Below the pieces are notes generated by a model, which saw only the letters and a list, made by a program, of their open reading frames with translations, did not search any database and was not told the DNA's origin. From assembly GCF_022581195.2 (NCBI RefSeq), contig NC_061482.1, positions 11,842,001-11,906,000 of the forward strand: a stretch of 64,000 bases of DNA, given 5' to 3'. Both the position numbers and the translations under genes were made by a program. The number at the start of each line of letters is the position of its first letter. Positions within the stretch are counted from its first letter, which is position 1. Source of the DNA: Helicoverpa zea. Taxonomy: Eukaryota > Arthropoda > Insecta > Lepidoptera > Noctuidae. This document shows positions 48,325-62,035 of this stretch, one piece after another.

Positions 48325-48560
48325 TCCCTACTAATATTAATAATGTGGAAGTCTCTATGTGAATGTGTCTGTCTGTTACTGTGCTTTAACGTCTAAACCA
48401 CTAAACTGATTTCAATAAAATTTGGTACAGAGATAGAGTTGACCTTGAGAAAGAACATGGGATAGTTTTTATCCCGGTACCTATTTTGAAGAGTTCTCTT
48501 GAAAAAGCAATGTAACCGAACTCGACGCGGACGAAGCCGCGGGCGGAAATTAGTATACTT
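48325..48560 (+). repeat. Common lepidopteran short repeat, near complete
   Basis: Blocks in the usual order: GTGTCTGTCTGTTACTGTGC, AACCACTAAACTGATTTCAA, GGGATAGTTTTTATCCCGGT and GACGAAGCCGCGGGCGGAAA. Related to 22590-22742 and 47275-47440. Confidence 0.7.
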
Positions 48561-51500
48561 ATAAGTCAACTACACACAGCCAGATGTTTTGAAGTAAAAA
48601 CTAAACAAGTTATTTAAAAACTAACTCGTATCCTAGACTAACTAACGGTCAGTAAGTAACTAGCCGTAAATCATTGCATAACAAAGTGCATTGAACTAAC
48701 TTACAAAATTTCCAAATTCGATGATGATATCATCGTCAGCACTAAGATTTACAGAATAATTTATTACCTGGAATATTCTAGAAAAAAAAAACTCTAGAAT
48801 GTAAAAATGTATTCCATGTCGGTGCCTCCTACTAGTTTGACAAGCAAGAGGGCCATAGAATGTCGACCTTCTAAGACGAGAGTGAATATGTATGGCCCAA
48901 ATGGCATGTCGCAATTGAGATACATGGCTACTTGTTTCTACTATGGGAAAATTAAATTAAAATACTGTGAACTTGTAAGTAGATATATAATCATGAGTGC
49001 TTTACGCCAGAATTATGTAAAGTTAATTTGTACCTTTATTTTGTATTTTACAGAGCATATATACAAAATAGTTAGTCATATCCAGATTCTTGCTATTTCA
49101 AAGTAACCTTAAACAATCTTTCGTACTCAACGCTTCTTAAGCAGTTGGCGGTTTTTAGACCAGACCTAGATAGACTACACATACAGAGTATAGAAGACAA
49201 GCCATACAGAGTATAGTAGCCTACGTATATGTAGGAAGTATTTCCTATTAGAAAGTTTAATTACGTGCACCTCTCAAATACGTTTTACAAAAGAACTGCA
49301 ATATAATCGAACAATTAAATCATACAAAAAAATGCTTATGTAATTCATTGATGTATTAAGTGTTGATACTATTGCTTTACTTTCTAAGCGTGACCAATCA
49401 AATCACTATTAGAGTGTTTTCATTCGTAACTTATATCTACCTGATCATGTGTACGAAGTAGGTATACATAGGTGGTTCAACTTATGCTTACATTTCAAGG
49501 TGAAGTACTCTTAGATAACGTTTGACAATAACTGCTCAACCTTGACCGTTTCGTAAATACCTTGTATGCCCAGCTGATGAGTAGCTGTGTACTTAGTAAA
49601 TATAATGTGGCATCGTCTTGAGCTAATCAAGTTATAAGATTTAAGATGGTTTTGTAGATAAATTAAGTCGTTTTCGAGAACATTAAAATAAATATACCTA
49701 GAGTTAATTTTCCGGTCACATATTTCTAATCCCTGTCTATCAGGCTAACTAGAACGTTTGACTCTATTCATGATTACGTTCAAAATCTGTCAGGCGCTAG
49801 TGCCAACCATCGGGCGAACTTTCGTCTGGTAGCCTACGATGTGCAAGAGGCTCTAATCGCGGTTTCACACTAGCTTTACCACTCGAATTTTCCGCGACCA
49901 AATGCTGCGTTTTAAGGGCCGTGTCGCGCTTATACGAGCGACTACAAACGAATGACAACTACCAGAACAAAAGATGAAACTCGGAACCGTACGACATGTT
50001 TTTTTCGGCACGCAATGTGTCGCACGTAGGTACTGCCTCAAGAAACTTCGAGGAGAGGTATTATATAAATATTTATGATCGTCACAAAATCATTTGTCAA
50101 ATTGTCTATACGTAACAAGGACTAACCTCAACCTTTTAAACCTTTGCTCTGTACTGTTGCCAAGCGTAAGTTAACGAAAAAACTTATTAAGAAAACTATT
50201 AACAAATTGTATTTTAAATGTTAACATGGGATAATTAATAAAACCAATTTCAATATTATAATTCGGAACTACCTACTTACGTAACTAATGTGTCGATGGA
50301 AGTCGAACCGTGGAAAGTACAAGAAAAATGTATAAACAAACATATACGTATGTATTTCTAGAGAGCACTAAATAGACGAACCGGTTTTCACATAAACGCG
50401 CAGGGATAAAGAAAATTATTGCTATCAAAATAAAAAGTATAATACAAATAATATAATACATACAAAACATAAAAAATCATAATAATTAAAAAAATATATA
50501 TTTTCTCTCTTTAAATTGTAAAAAAAGTATTTTCTATTTTTACCAAAGTGTGAGTTTAATGTTTTCTTATGAAGTTGCTATTGTAGTTCATTTATTTATT
50601 TCTCAACACATTATTTACAGTTTTAAGTATTATGTTCAAGAATAATAATAAATCTATTAATTAACATAGACTAGATACCTTTTACTTTTTAGCACCATAC
50701 ATGTCAATAACAGAATTAGCTATAAGTTTGTTTATCAAACTATTTTTAGCCGTATAAATAACTAATTAATTTAATAGAGTTCAATAACTTCTAGTTCAAC
50801 CGGTTTTAGGAGCTAATAAAAGTTGAAGATGACATAACATAAAATATTCATTTGCTAAAAAAAGTAGACAAGTGATTAATGATGGCTGGATTAATCGCTT
50901 CTGTACGTTTTTTTTATCTGGTATATAAAGCCCTGAGCGATTGAAAGTACGTGTAATTTGATCCGGATCAAAAGAAAACTTTCGATAATTTCACATGCTA
51001 AACCCATTATCCGTCGGTGTATCTTAAGAAACACTAGGTATATCTCATGCGAATTTATGTACAACGAAGGACTCGTAATTATATCGACCTTTGCAACTGT
51101 TAATTGTAAGTTTTTATCAAGTTTATGCTATTTTATAACAAAAAGTGTAGATGTAGGAACGTAACTACGTATCGACTCTACAATATGAGAATGTGCAAGG
51201 TCGTAGTGTTTAGTTAAAGGTTCAGGTAACGTAACGTAACTTGTTCCCGTAAGTACCCAGATAAAAATAGCCTATGTCACCAGGGGATAGAGAAGCTTCA
51301 CATCATCTGCCTAGCCTTTTCCCAACTCTGCTGGGGTTGGCTTCCAGTTTAACCGGTGCAGTTGAGTACCTAGTGTTTAACATAGAGGGATTGCCTTTCT
51401 GATCTGGCCGGGCAAATACGACACCCATTGGTCAGTGATTAAGACTGATTAAGAATTGTTAGTCTGGGTAGACTAAATTGAGTAGCTTCCAACAGTGAAA

Positions 51501-52453
51501 AAAATCTATTCACTAGTTTCGAAGCCTTTAGAACAAACAAAAAATATGTCTAATTTATATGACCCAAATAACGATGATCATCGTCAAAAACTTGAAACCT
51601 CATTCAACACGAAAAAAAACAACTGTCTCCGAAGTTTGATGTATAAATAATGATGTCAAAGGTTAATGACCCGACTATAATCTGTTTATAATCTGTGACG
51701 ATGCTACTGTCTTGCATACAGTCGATGTTAGAATTACGAAAGAAAAATAGAAATGAACTAATTTGTTAATAGACTTCGATTTTTATTAGAGATTTTTGAT
51801 TGGGCACAAGCTATGTACCAAATTAGATAATTATTATAAATGAACCGTCAAAACTCGATTCTTTTGTGGACAACATTTTTGCGGACGACGAAATTACAAT
51901 CAGCATAATTTACTGAAAGTTTTGAAGATTCTTTCTGTAAAACTGAAGAAAAGAAGTTTGTGTGTTTGAATGCGCTGCTGATTTTTTTTCAGTATTAGAT
52001 AGGTAGTACAATTAAGAAGAAAGGCTATAGTGGGTGCGCGGGTTAAGTAGTTCTCATGGGAACAGCTGACGGAAGCCAAATTGACTAATCTTCTCCGGGG
52101 AAGTGATAGTGATAAAACTATTAAGCATTTGCAAAGGAAGTTTCGTAGCTACTGTAGGATTTGTTATTTGTTTACAAATTAACACACATGTGTTAAAACG
52201 TCTTGCACATTTTCAAAAAACTGTTTATTCATGTTCTTAAATTATTTTGGAAGGCTGCATAAATGGCGTAAGATAATAAAAGAGTTGTAGAGCTACTGAG
52301 AAATTAAGACATTGAGAAGGTTATAATGAGGAATATGTGTTTATGAGTGTGTCTGTACAATTTAATAGTATACTGAAGATAGTTATATAGATAGTTTATA
52401 ATTAAATTCTAATTAATAAATTAGAACATATTTTATACACATACTCTAATGAT

Positions 52454-52508
52454 GCCGTGGACAGTTTATACTTAGTATTTTTTAATACCAATAAATTGTC
52501 CACGAGGC
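52454..52508. repeat. 55-nt imperfect hairpin
   Basis: GCCGTGGACAGTTTAT pairs with ATAAATTGTCCACGAGGC with one mismatch and a two-base bulge. An inner stem forms from TTAGTATT and AATACCAA. Confidence 0.6.
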
Positions 52509-55500
52509 TTGAAGGTCGAATCCGGAATCTAGAAGATATCTAGTTCACATTTATGGGACGATAAAAAGACGATAAATAACATTTTATTACTATATCAAGT
52601 ATATAAGTGACATATACTAATATTTAAAACCAAAATCTTGTCATTCTGCATTGGGCTGGTGATTAAACTTAAAGTAACCCGAACTTAGGAAGAGAGAGTC
52701 TAGTTTAGAGTCTAGACAGACGAATTACCTAACTATATATTACGAACAACTTTACGGAAAAAAACTATCTATTGCAGATAACTAACATTACTTTTTAAAT
52801 TGAGAAATCGTTAATTTAATTTATAAAAGAGACTGCATTTCACGTATTGCTAAATAAGTACGGCATATTATAAGTAAAGTTATATTATATGTCAAACAAA
52901 TGGCTCCGGAATACTCAAACTAAAAACGATCAGACATCGACAGAGTCCCATCCTTCAATAGGGAAAACAGTGACGGTCGGATTATCGTTCCTCGTAAGCG
53001 TTAAAATAAACAAAACACTGCGACAGGTACCTAGTTGTGTAAGCCGTAGAACCACGACCCATGGGGTCATAGGGCCCTTGTTATCACAAGGTGTGCCTTA
53101 CGACCCTTACATGCAACTACGACAAACTAGGATGCTAAGCTGTAAAGCAATTCGGAAATACACTCTACATTAAGTAATATTTCTCGGTTGTAAATAAGAT
53201 TTATTAACCAAACTAGCTGTTGCCCGCAACTTCGTCTGCGTGGGCAATATAGAATCGTCAAAATACTACTTATCCCGTAGGTGCATTCTTTCACGTGACA
53301 GTATAATTAGGATTAGCACTTAGCAGTCGCATAGATTCATTGATCAAGGTTGTGTTGTGGATGTGACCATTTATCTAAACAAAAGAAGTAAAGTTTTTGA
53401 CGTTGTTCAGCCAATTTGGAAAATTATTACGTATGGTGCGTAAGTAAGTAATTTTCACAGGAAACAGCTATAATCTATATCTACATGCTTTGAGTCTGAC
53501 ACAGCTGTCATTTGTACATTTTCTGCAGCTGCTGCGACTAATCAGAAGCCAGAAAGTCTGTCAGACTTACCATGGATATCGTCTTGTGTAGTTGACTGGA
53601 TTGAAGATAGGTAGATAGGTAGTCGCTCCAAGCAAAATATTGGTACTCAAACAGATTCGGTGACTGGAAGCCAACACCAACATAGTTGGGGAATAGCTGG
53701 ATGGATGATAAAATGAGTCATCATCATCAGCAGGCACATTAACCAAATAAATATTTATATATTCGTTTCTATATTTACCTTTTACTAATTTATTGATTGA
53801 TTCTTTTCTATATTTAACTCTTCTTGCGTAATTTTTACACAGTTTGGAAATGAAATTACTTAATGATATGATAGGAAAACGTCAGTCACCTACATGGTAA
53901 TTGGATCCGATGCAATCGCTGTCTGTATTTCTATTTCAATGATTAGGTATACTCTTTGAAAAGATGAATAACTCTAAATCAACAGAAATGCTTGGAATAC
54001 ATGAAATAAAAATCAGATCATGGCATAATGTACGATAATGTACGATATAAACAGTCTTACGCAGATAAGCAAAAAAAATAATTCTTTCAGAGAACCCTAA
54101 AAATATTAGCTACTCATTTTCCCATTTTCTTATACCTACTTACGGTGGAACTTAACGTTTAGGTACCTAATGAATCGTGGTATTTCCCGCGTTTTTGTTC
54201 AAACAATTACATAATTACGTGGCTGGGATTTGAATGCTTCTAAGAGCCCATGTGCACCGACAACGTAAACGGTCAGTTTTCCTATTACGACTGTTAATTT
54301 TAATTTTCTCGTTTGATTTTCAAAGCAAACAGTTGTTTTAGAAAATCGGACGGTTATCATATATTGTTATATTTGATACAAACTTTTCTCACCGTCTTAG
54401 AATGACATTGAAAAGTCAATTTTCTGTTACTAGGAATCAATAAAATTCAGACATTGCTATTGCTATTTATATTACATCAACATTTAGCAGCTTAGTCTAG
54501 AAGTAAGAGGTCTAAGTTCGTCATTTAATAAAAATCTAGCCTTTTATGACTTTAGCTAAGGTGTGAAAAGTATGTAAGACGTAATTTAAGTGTTGGGAAA
54601 TTAGTACGAAGAATTGAACTTTTAACGTGTCATCCGTAATAAGATGTTTCCAGAGAAACTACAAGTTTTCGTGTCAATAGCTCTTTTAGCTGTTGAGTGG
54701 CACTTTAAAAATACTTTTACCAGCCTAATCATGGGCCCATTAGAGAAAAATATTGTAGATACTAAGAAAAAATGTAGCAAATATTCATGAATTCCAATAT
54801 ATAGCTATTTATAACGATTTATTAATTTAATTTAATAATAGATTTATTAATTTAATTAATAAATATATATTAAGCTACATAAAAATTAGCTTAGTGGCCT
54901 GCTTAATCGGCAATGTATATCTATCAACACAGCCCTCAGACATTCTGAGCTACCAGGAGTTCATAACAGCCAGGATATTCGATCATGCAAGGCACACATT
55001 GACACTATTGCACTCTCACACATATACCCAAACACAAATAAATACACACACTCGTAAATCAAATACGACAACATGCATAGGTAGTACTAATTAGTGCTCT
55101 AGTAGTACGATAGGGGAAAGGGTAGGAATGCATCGATCTGGTCATACACATTGCAATCGAGTGCACACACTGAAATAGGGGATGCTCATTGGACAGAAAG
55201 GGTGGAACAAGCTCCTCCCCGTGACTCTTCAAACCGTCCGACACGATTCTTGTGAAGAAAATCGCTTCAGGTTTTAGGAAAACTGTTAAGAATATTATTA
55301 TTTTTCATACAAAAATAAATAAAAAAATTGATTGGTTTTTCATTTAAGGCACTTGAAGGCAAGCATACATACTTCGTGCTAAAGACTACAAAAAAAATCC
55401 TTGTAATAATTTGCAAAATCTTTGACTTGTCACTTTCATGACCTCAGTGCCTAGTTTACAATAGGCATGATGACAAATTTTGAAATTCCTTTGATGATGT

Positions 55501-55626
55501 AGGTATACGTCTATTTTATATGAAAAATTATTAATTTTAAGAAAATGCGAAGTTTTTTTTATCAAATAATTGCATTTTTCTCTGTCCACTTTGAATCCGG
55601 CGCGAAAACGCTTGTCAGCGTCACTT

Positions 55627-55636
55627 GTGACGTCAC
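55627..55636. promoter_or_regulatory. Palindromic CRE-like site GTGACGTCAC
   Basis: A 10-bp palindrome containing TGACGTCA, 67 bases before the THAP start codon. A second TGACGTCA lies at 56202-56209 beside ATTGGT and ATCATGGCGGA, so the interval may hold promoters on both sides. Function is inferred. Confidence 0.4.
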
Positions 55637-55702
55637 GACTGAAATTACAAGACGCAAGTAAACAACGCGCGTGCAATAATTAAGTTTTTTGTGTTATTAA
55701 AT

Positions 55703-55894
55703 ATGAATTCGAAAGTGCATAGGTGTTGTGGGGTCCCCCAGTGTAAGATCACATCCAAAACAACTCCTGATAAGTTATTTGTGTACGTTCCTCACAATAA
55801 AAAAATACGAAACAAGTGGCTTAAACTTGCAAGGCGAGATTCAAAAGCAATATTGCCCAGGGTACAACTTTATTTTTGTGAAGATCACTTTGAT
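55703..55894 (+). CDS. THAP zinc-finger exon (5' end of a gene)
   Basis: A 64-residue open exon from ATG at 55703 to a consensus donor (GAT|GTAAGT) at 55894. It starts MNSKVHRCCGVPQC and ends LYFCEDHFD. This is a C2CH THAP domain: paired Cys near residues 8-14, then the C-E-D-H pair near 59-62, with the usual KLFVYVPHNKKIRNKWL core. THAP domains bind DNA and occur both in cellular regulators and at the N terminus of DNA-transposon proteins. The AVPTI-type end of the domain should be in a second exon, which I could not find. The gene may extend beyond the recognised part, or this may be a relic of a THAP transposon. Confidence 0.75.
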
Positions 55895-58800
55895 GTAAGT
55901 TATTACATAGTTCTCTAGATTCTAACATAGAAGTTTTTTAAATTAAACTAATACACTTACATGGAAGTTTTTTTTAATTAAACTAGTATACTTACATGGA
56001 AGTTTTAACATTTCTAAATTCAGCTGAACAAAAATCTTTATTTGATGCCAAAAACTTTCCCAGCATTATGATATCTATTCTAGGCAAATTAGCGCTGTTT
56101 GCCTTGATAAATCCGGGCTCCATAACTCGTGTTATCGCAGTGGAAGTTCACAATAACGAAATGTGACGTTCGCGCGCTTTCGCGCGAGTTGTTTTGAGAG
56201 ATGACGTCACGAGCTCTGATTGGTGTTCAAGATATCATGGCGGATTGCCTTATTTCGTAATTTTATTTTATAAAAATACATATTAATCACATTATTAATA
56301 AAGAAAACAATGCGCGTTTTATATTCCAAGCTTCAAGTTTAATTTAATAAATATATTATTTTAATGATTTTTGATTACTGTCATCATGCCTATTATGAAG
56401 GTATTTTTTTTTACAAGACATTGTTTGAAATCTAGCCAAATTAAAATTACATGTGAAAATCTTATTCATTGTGTATTTTTCAAGGAGTCTCTGGAGAAGC
56501 GATAATATCTTTATTTAGTTAGCTTTGTTAAAATCTTATATAATTAAAAAAGAGTTAGAAAACAATGAGAATGAAAAACATATTGTTATTTTTGACGTGC
56601 CGTGCTACAATGTTTACTTTTCGGTGCGTCTCTTCAGGCCTTATGGAGCCCTAGTAACTTTGGAAGGCATTATATGAAAAGTGCTTTTCGCGGTGTAAAA
56701 TATCTAACATCTCTATAACTAAAACTATAGTAAACTTGCGCAGTTTGAAGGGGAAAGTGAATTAATTTCCATGCTGCGCATCTTTGCTTTTAGACTGTAC
56801 GACTAATGTGCATATCGGATGTCCACTGCCCAAACGAGAATTTCCTGAGAGAGGCTATGATTTCCGATTATAAGACTGATTAGAAATCTACTAGTTAGTG
56901 TGCTTAGTATTAATTAGGGAGCTGTAAAGAAACAAGTATGAAATTAAGTGTTCTGTATGAAAACCCTTTCCCAACTTTAACGATTTTAGCAATTCACTGG
57001 TTTGGTTATTAGTCTAGGTTTAGTTTAGGATTTTGGGTGTTAGTTAATTTTGAATATTTACATTATTTTCAAAAATATAGGTACCAGTAAATAATAATTA
57101 ATTGATCTAAGTACTACAAAAGCACGCTAAATCAAATTCGCAATAGCATGATTTTGATTCGCATAGCTCATAAAAAATATTTATTTAATACACAGAAAAC
57201 TTCGAATAAACCATCTATAATCACTCAACTATATCAGAGTATTCGCTATGCCGTTATATAAAAAGTATTTTAAAATTAAAATATTCACAGAAAAACATCA
57301 AAACGCCGTTCTAAAACCATTAGAAACTTGTTCCAAAAACTATTTAGTTGTCTAAGCCGAGGAACGAAACGTACCAAAAAACCTTTTTTTGAAGTCGATA
57401 GCAAAACGAATGAGACCAAATGAAAGTCAACCGTTTTGGTAACTTTTTTTTTCAATTCGATTTTTAAACTAGATCGTGTTCCATATTTAACTTTCGCGCA
57501 CATTTTTAAGCCGTAGTGTTTATATTTTTTGTACTTCGACTACAAAACTTACTTAGTTACCCGGGCCACATTCGCCTTGGTTGATTGATTGTCATAGTTC
57601 TTGGCTTCCGCCTACTCTAAGCGCCTTCCGAAACACAGAAGAACTCGTCCTGACAAGATTCTGGTAAGATTAGAAGTTGACCCCAACATACTTTGGGAAA
57701 GAGAATAGGTAAGTAGTCAGTCAGATACCTATGGATCTACTATCCCTAATGAACTAAGTTGCGTCTTAAACTTAAGTTATAATTAAAACGTAACTAATAC
57801 AAATATAGCAAGTAGGTACCTGTTTATTTGCCAGGTCGCCATAGTTTTAAGTACCAGTAAAACATCTTTGTCTGCGGAAAAACCTTAAGAAGTCAGGCAT
57901 AATTGACCAATTAAAAAAAGGTCCCATATCACCTAATTGCGTGCAGATAATAAGATGACTAATTATACGATAAAAGAGGAAAAAATACTAAATATGTGAT
58001 TGCTGAACCAATAGTAGCGTTTACGATTCACATTTCGATTTTCCTCACTACAAGGTTTTGCACAAAGAAGTTTATGTATATCAATCTATACTATTTATGT
58101 ATATAATAAAAAGAAAAACAAATGTTTATCCTAAAGGCTCTGAAATTTTGATCACTGTTGGAAAGCTACACATTCCCAATCCCCCACTATGTTAATATAG
58201 AATAATTATATCATATCCCGGTACGGGCACTATTGCTCACAGGTCGCGGGTGAAAACGCGGGGAAACAGCTAGTTTGAAATACAATCCGTTATCTGTAAC
58301 CAGAAACATTCACCCGAACCGATTCTAAAACTTCCTTTAGGTTTGGAAATATATGATCCTGAATAATTTTTAGGCGATATCTAGGCAGTTAAGGGTTGAT
58401 ATAAGCTATCAAGGTTGTATATGTATAGGTTATCAATAAATTTCCGCCCATTAAACGCATTCCATGTTATTTGCAAGTATTTACTTTACTTGTAAATAAA
58501 ATGAATGAATTAAGTAGTCATGCTGTATTTATAATTTATAACAACGTAGTTTTATTTAATAATATATTAAATAAATTGTAGATGTATTTATCCATGATGT
58601 AAATGTATATAACATAGTAACAATAATTGCCGTTGATATTGACGTTTTTATATCATTATATAGATTTATAAATACAAAACAAAAGTATAATTAAATAAAT
58701 AATGGTTTTCTTTCTGTTTTGAATGTTTCGTTTAATTTGTAGTTAATAAAACTTGACAATTATGTTTCTGATTTTTTTTTATCTTTACAGGTACACAGAC

Positions 58801-58969
58801 GATACATAATAATTATTCGATAGATAAATTGAGTATTTTAAAGGAAAATAAATCAGTGGAGTAGAACGAATTTTTCTTTAAAGTTTTAATGTAACGTTTC
58901 TCTTTCACAGCAATTTTGATCGCACCAATTAATTTAGCACAGTTTAATTTTAAACTGGTATTCTATGTT
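55895..58969. other. Stretch after the THAP exon
   Basis: No second THAP exon was recognised. Present are a GC-rich block with CRE-like and CCAAT-like words (56110-56240), a retroposon tail (57660-57705) and a short-repeat fragment (58140-58275). Confidence 0.4.
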
Positions 58970-59225
58970 TTAGCCTAGGGGCTAAGACACCTGCCTTTCA
59001 AGCAAGTGAATCTTTTACTAAGTTCTATACACTTTCTTAGTGTATCTTGGACAAAAATGGCTGAGTAATGGTGAAGGAAAACATTTTGCGGAAACCTGGA
59101 CTTGAAACTCTGAGATTGCCAATATTCCTTGAAAAAGCATATAGTGATTGGTGATTGACACTCACTCCTTCTCATATATGGAAGAAATGGTAGCCAACTG
59201 TGCACTGCAGTGGGACAATAAAAAT
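58970..59225 (+). repeat. tRNA-related SINE
   Basis: AGCCTAGGGGCTAAGACACC looks like a tRNA-derived head. It is followed by GAGTAATGGTGAAGGAAAAC and TTGCGGAAACCTGGACTTGA, then a TGCACTGCAGTGGGACAATA end, the order found in a lepidopteran SINE. Confidence 0.65.
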
Positions 59226-59515
59226 GATAAAATGTGAATTGGAGCTTACTTACAAGCGAACAGTTCGAAAAAGCCGTTCAATTTCTAACCAAACGTTAAT
59301 TTAGAAAGTATTAGCGTGGGTCTGTATGGAGGTACGAATATTTTGGGTTATTGTTACAATTCCGGCAGGTCATTAACCTAGTAGAACAAAGTCCGCTCAA
59401 GTTGAAGTCCAATCTTGGTTAAGCGTAGCATGATTGTACTTTACAATTGCACTATTTGGATTCTCGTACTTTGGAACTTTAGATGGATTGATCTATGTAT
59501 GTGACAATCACATAT

Positions 59516-59665
59516 AAGGGCTTATACACTTGAATAAATTCAGTCTTCTAATTAGGTTTCTAAATGATTTCATGAAACCTATCTTCCTAAATGCGATTAC
59601 ATTTGACTGAATTTAGTGACTGAATCATTTAGACGACTGAATTTAGTCAAGGGTAATAAGCCCTT
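59516..59665. mobile_element. MITE with AAGGGCTTAT inverted ends
   Basis: 150 bp. The ends AAGGGCTTATACACTTGAAT and CAAGGGTAATAAGCCCTT are inverted, as are AATTCAGTC and GACTGAATT just inside. Confidence 0.8.
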
Positions 59666-60356
59666 TACCAATAAAAAATTTCGCGCTTCAAAATTATAGA
59701 GACAGGTTAATGTATAGATTAGATATTTTTGCCGTCTAATATCTCGGCATCCTAAATGCCTGTTTTGTATACGCAAATATCTCTTGAGTAACTTGATACG
59801 TCGCTGACCATTCTAAGTAATTTATACAACAACCTTAGCTTAATATGTATGGGCCAGTAGAGCCGACTAAGGTTACTTAGACGGGTGGTAAGCTAAGTTA
59901 GTTTAAATTTAGCCTACAAAGGTCACACATGCGTATACTTTTATTATTCTGCGTGTATTTAGATTGTAAAGTAAAGCTTGGTACTCACGTGTGACAACTA
60001 AGCGAATGGCATAGTTGTCAGACGTTATTAAAATTAATGGTATGAACTTTAAACCTATAAGTGCCTATCGTTACATAGTAGAATAAATTAAAATCATTAG
60101 TGCGACGCTATAGAATTAAATATTGTAAATCCTCTTTGGAATTACAACAATAACAAACAATGAAATTCAAATTTCGAACACAACGACTTGATAAATTGTT
60201 TACGCGACCGTCAAAATAAAATCTGTGCCCAAAAAGTATCGATATCAAATATCGACCACGAATTTTTATGTAACAAACGCACCAGCCAAAAACAGTCACA
60301 AATTTTTCTCGATCTGTTCCAACCCGTTTAAGTTGCGCAACTAGTATAAACTTACT

Positions 60357-60455
60357 GTTTGTTATTGATGATCGTGGAGCGGTAAATTCGGAGGTCTGTG
60401 GTACAGGCTTCCTCTCTCGCGCACCTGTGGTGTCGGACTGAACGAGCGGAGACGC
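60357..60455 (-). promoter_or_regulatory. Candidate promoter and 5' UTR exon on the minus strand
   Basis: A GC-rich island reads on the minus strand through CTCGTTCAGTCCGACACCAC, containing an arthropod-type TCAGT initiator, and ends in a donor (AACA|GTAAGT) at about 60357. The next minus-strand gene with an unmatched 5' UTR acceptor is the acyl-CoA reductase (acceptor before 41537), which implies an intron of about 18.8 kb. Ownership is inferred. Confidence 0.4.
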
Positions 60456-61072
60456 AGCCTCGGTAAAGATAAGCGGGAAGTATACAACCTCTAAGCAACT
60501 TCGCGGTCAAAAAGCATAGAGCGAGCGACGTCAATGTGGCCGCTATGCTTAGGACCACAAATCGGGAGCTTGAGTTAATATTGAACTTACACGTGTTAAT
60601 GGCTTTGAGAACCAAACAAACGTTAAACACCGTAACTGCAAGGGCGTACGCATTGAATAATCAATGTTTTTTTCCCATTCCGGTTTGTTGTGGGAGAGTT
60701 GGACGTAGAAAATACTTCTTTTTTATCTTAGTTTGGGTTAGGGTTTTCAAATTGGTTGTTACGAAAAAAAAGAGTACTTACATACAACTTAGAATGATAT
60801 AAGGGCGTTATATATTCTTAAGTTAGACAACACAGGTACGTTTTTCTAAAATATTTTTTTTTGCTAGAGTAGCGAAGACGCTGGACCTATTTCGAAAATA
60901 ATATTTAATGGTTTAAGATATTTTAAAGAAATAAAACATAGCATATGATCGTTAGTTTTTAATTAACGTGTAACATTGACTTATGATATAAGTAAGTACA
61001 GGATAATATTTTTTTTGTATTTTGCTTATCCTACTGTACATTTTAATTAAGCATGCTTACATTACTAACAGG

Positions 61073-61158
61073 TTGAGGCTAAATCGATCAAAGAATCAAT
61101 AATATTTTTTATAAGTTATAATAATTATAAGTTCTTTGATAGATGTAGCCTGAAAGAA
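61073..61158. repeat. Small inverted-repeat element
   Basis: GGCTAAATCGATCAAAGAA and TTCTTTGATAGATGTAGCC form near-complementary ends of an 86-bp AT-rich element. Confidence 0.55.
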
Positions 61159-61805
61159 AATTCTTTCGCAGTCAGTAACCGCTTATAAATTATAACGCTT
61201 GGTGTTAGCAAAAGGTTTGCATTTGTCTGTCATGTATGAAATCAACTTCAACTTTTCTCATTATCTAAAAATAAATGCATTATTGGCGTTAACCTGCTTA
61301 GTACTTAACTTTTATAGGTTCTTCATAACCATTAAAGGATACAATATTTTCAAATGACAAGAGTAGGTATATTGTGTAAAAAAATTTGATATGTTGGGCT
61401 TGGCAAGTAGGTATATAATGTGATAGTAACCGATTGTCATATTTAGTTAAGTACTTTATGATCATAAGTAGGTATATAAATGGCTATAGATTTAATTACT
61501 ATATAACATGATACAGTGTGTCGTCTCGAGCTCAAACCTGAACATGAATGGTGCCAGTAAGTACACATTTTTTATTTATCTAAAGCAGTCAAGAAATTGG
61601 TACAATCAAAAATAATAGGTACATAATAACGTATAATGTATATAATCTGTCTCACATAGCTTTAAACTCCTTGTATAATTTATCAAAATAAATAGTTTTA
61701 TATCTAGGTAATGATTATTAAGATTAAGAAATAAAATTGATAAAAACTGAAACCTTTCATGACTAGAATAAATGCTCTTAAACTACAGATTATTTTGTGT
61801 AACTT

Positions 61806-61948
61806 AGGTCCAACTTCACCAACAACACACTCAATCGTTTTTCTGAAAACGACTTTTTACTTTGAAACTTAAACCTGAAAATTCACAGGTTTACCTAATA
61901 TTTTTTTTAAGACAACTGACGTTTATATTGCCGATGAAATTGGGCCTC
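61806..61948. mobile_element. MITE, AAACAGTTGTTTTAAGAAAA family, diverged copy
   Basis: TAGGTCCAACTTCACCAACA at the left and GATGAAATTGGGCCTC at the right are diverged inverted ends. Internal blocks TTTTACTTTGAAACTTAAAC and TTAAGACAACTGACGTT match the copies near 37899 and 54255. Confidence 0.5.
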
Positions 61949-62035
61949 AAAATGGTTGACGGCTATATATTTTTAGGATAAATCTAATTGGAAATCTAGT
62001 GGTTCTTGGGACGGGAGATTCTGTCTTCAGTTGGC

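Larger units (their letters stand above)
46442..55602. other. Long non-coding stretch with scattered repeats
   Basis: I see no supportable gene. Recognisable are short-repeat copies at 47275-47440 and 48325-48560 (ending GACGAAGCCGCGGGCGG), retroposon tails at 51300-51365 and 53655-53715, hairpins at 47900 and 52454, and an AAACAGTTGTTTTAGAAAAT-type MITE at 54255-54360. The 94- and 99-residue frames at 52889 and 48807 lack domains and splice context. Confidence 0.4.

Noticed and set aside
52889..53173. 94-residue frame on the plus strand
   Set aside because: No domain, no promoter, no supporting exons; consistent with chance.
54894..55250. Possible LINE reverse-transcriptase remnant (GWNKLLPVTLQT-like frame)
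   Set aside because: Only a vague resemblance over about 15 residues with stops close by; insufficient for a feature.
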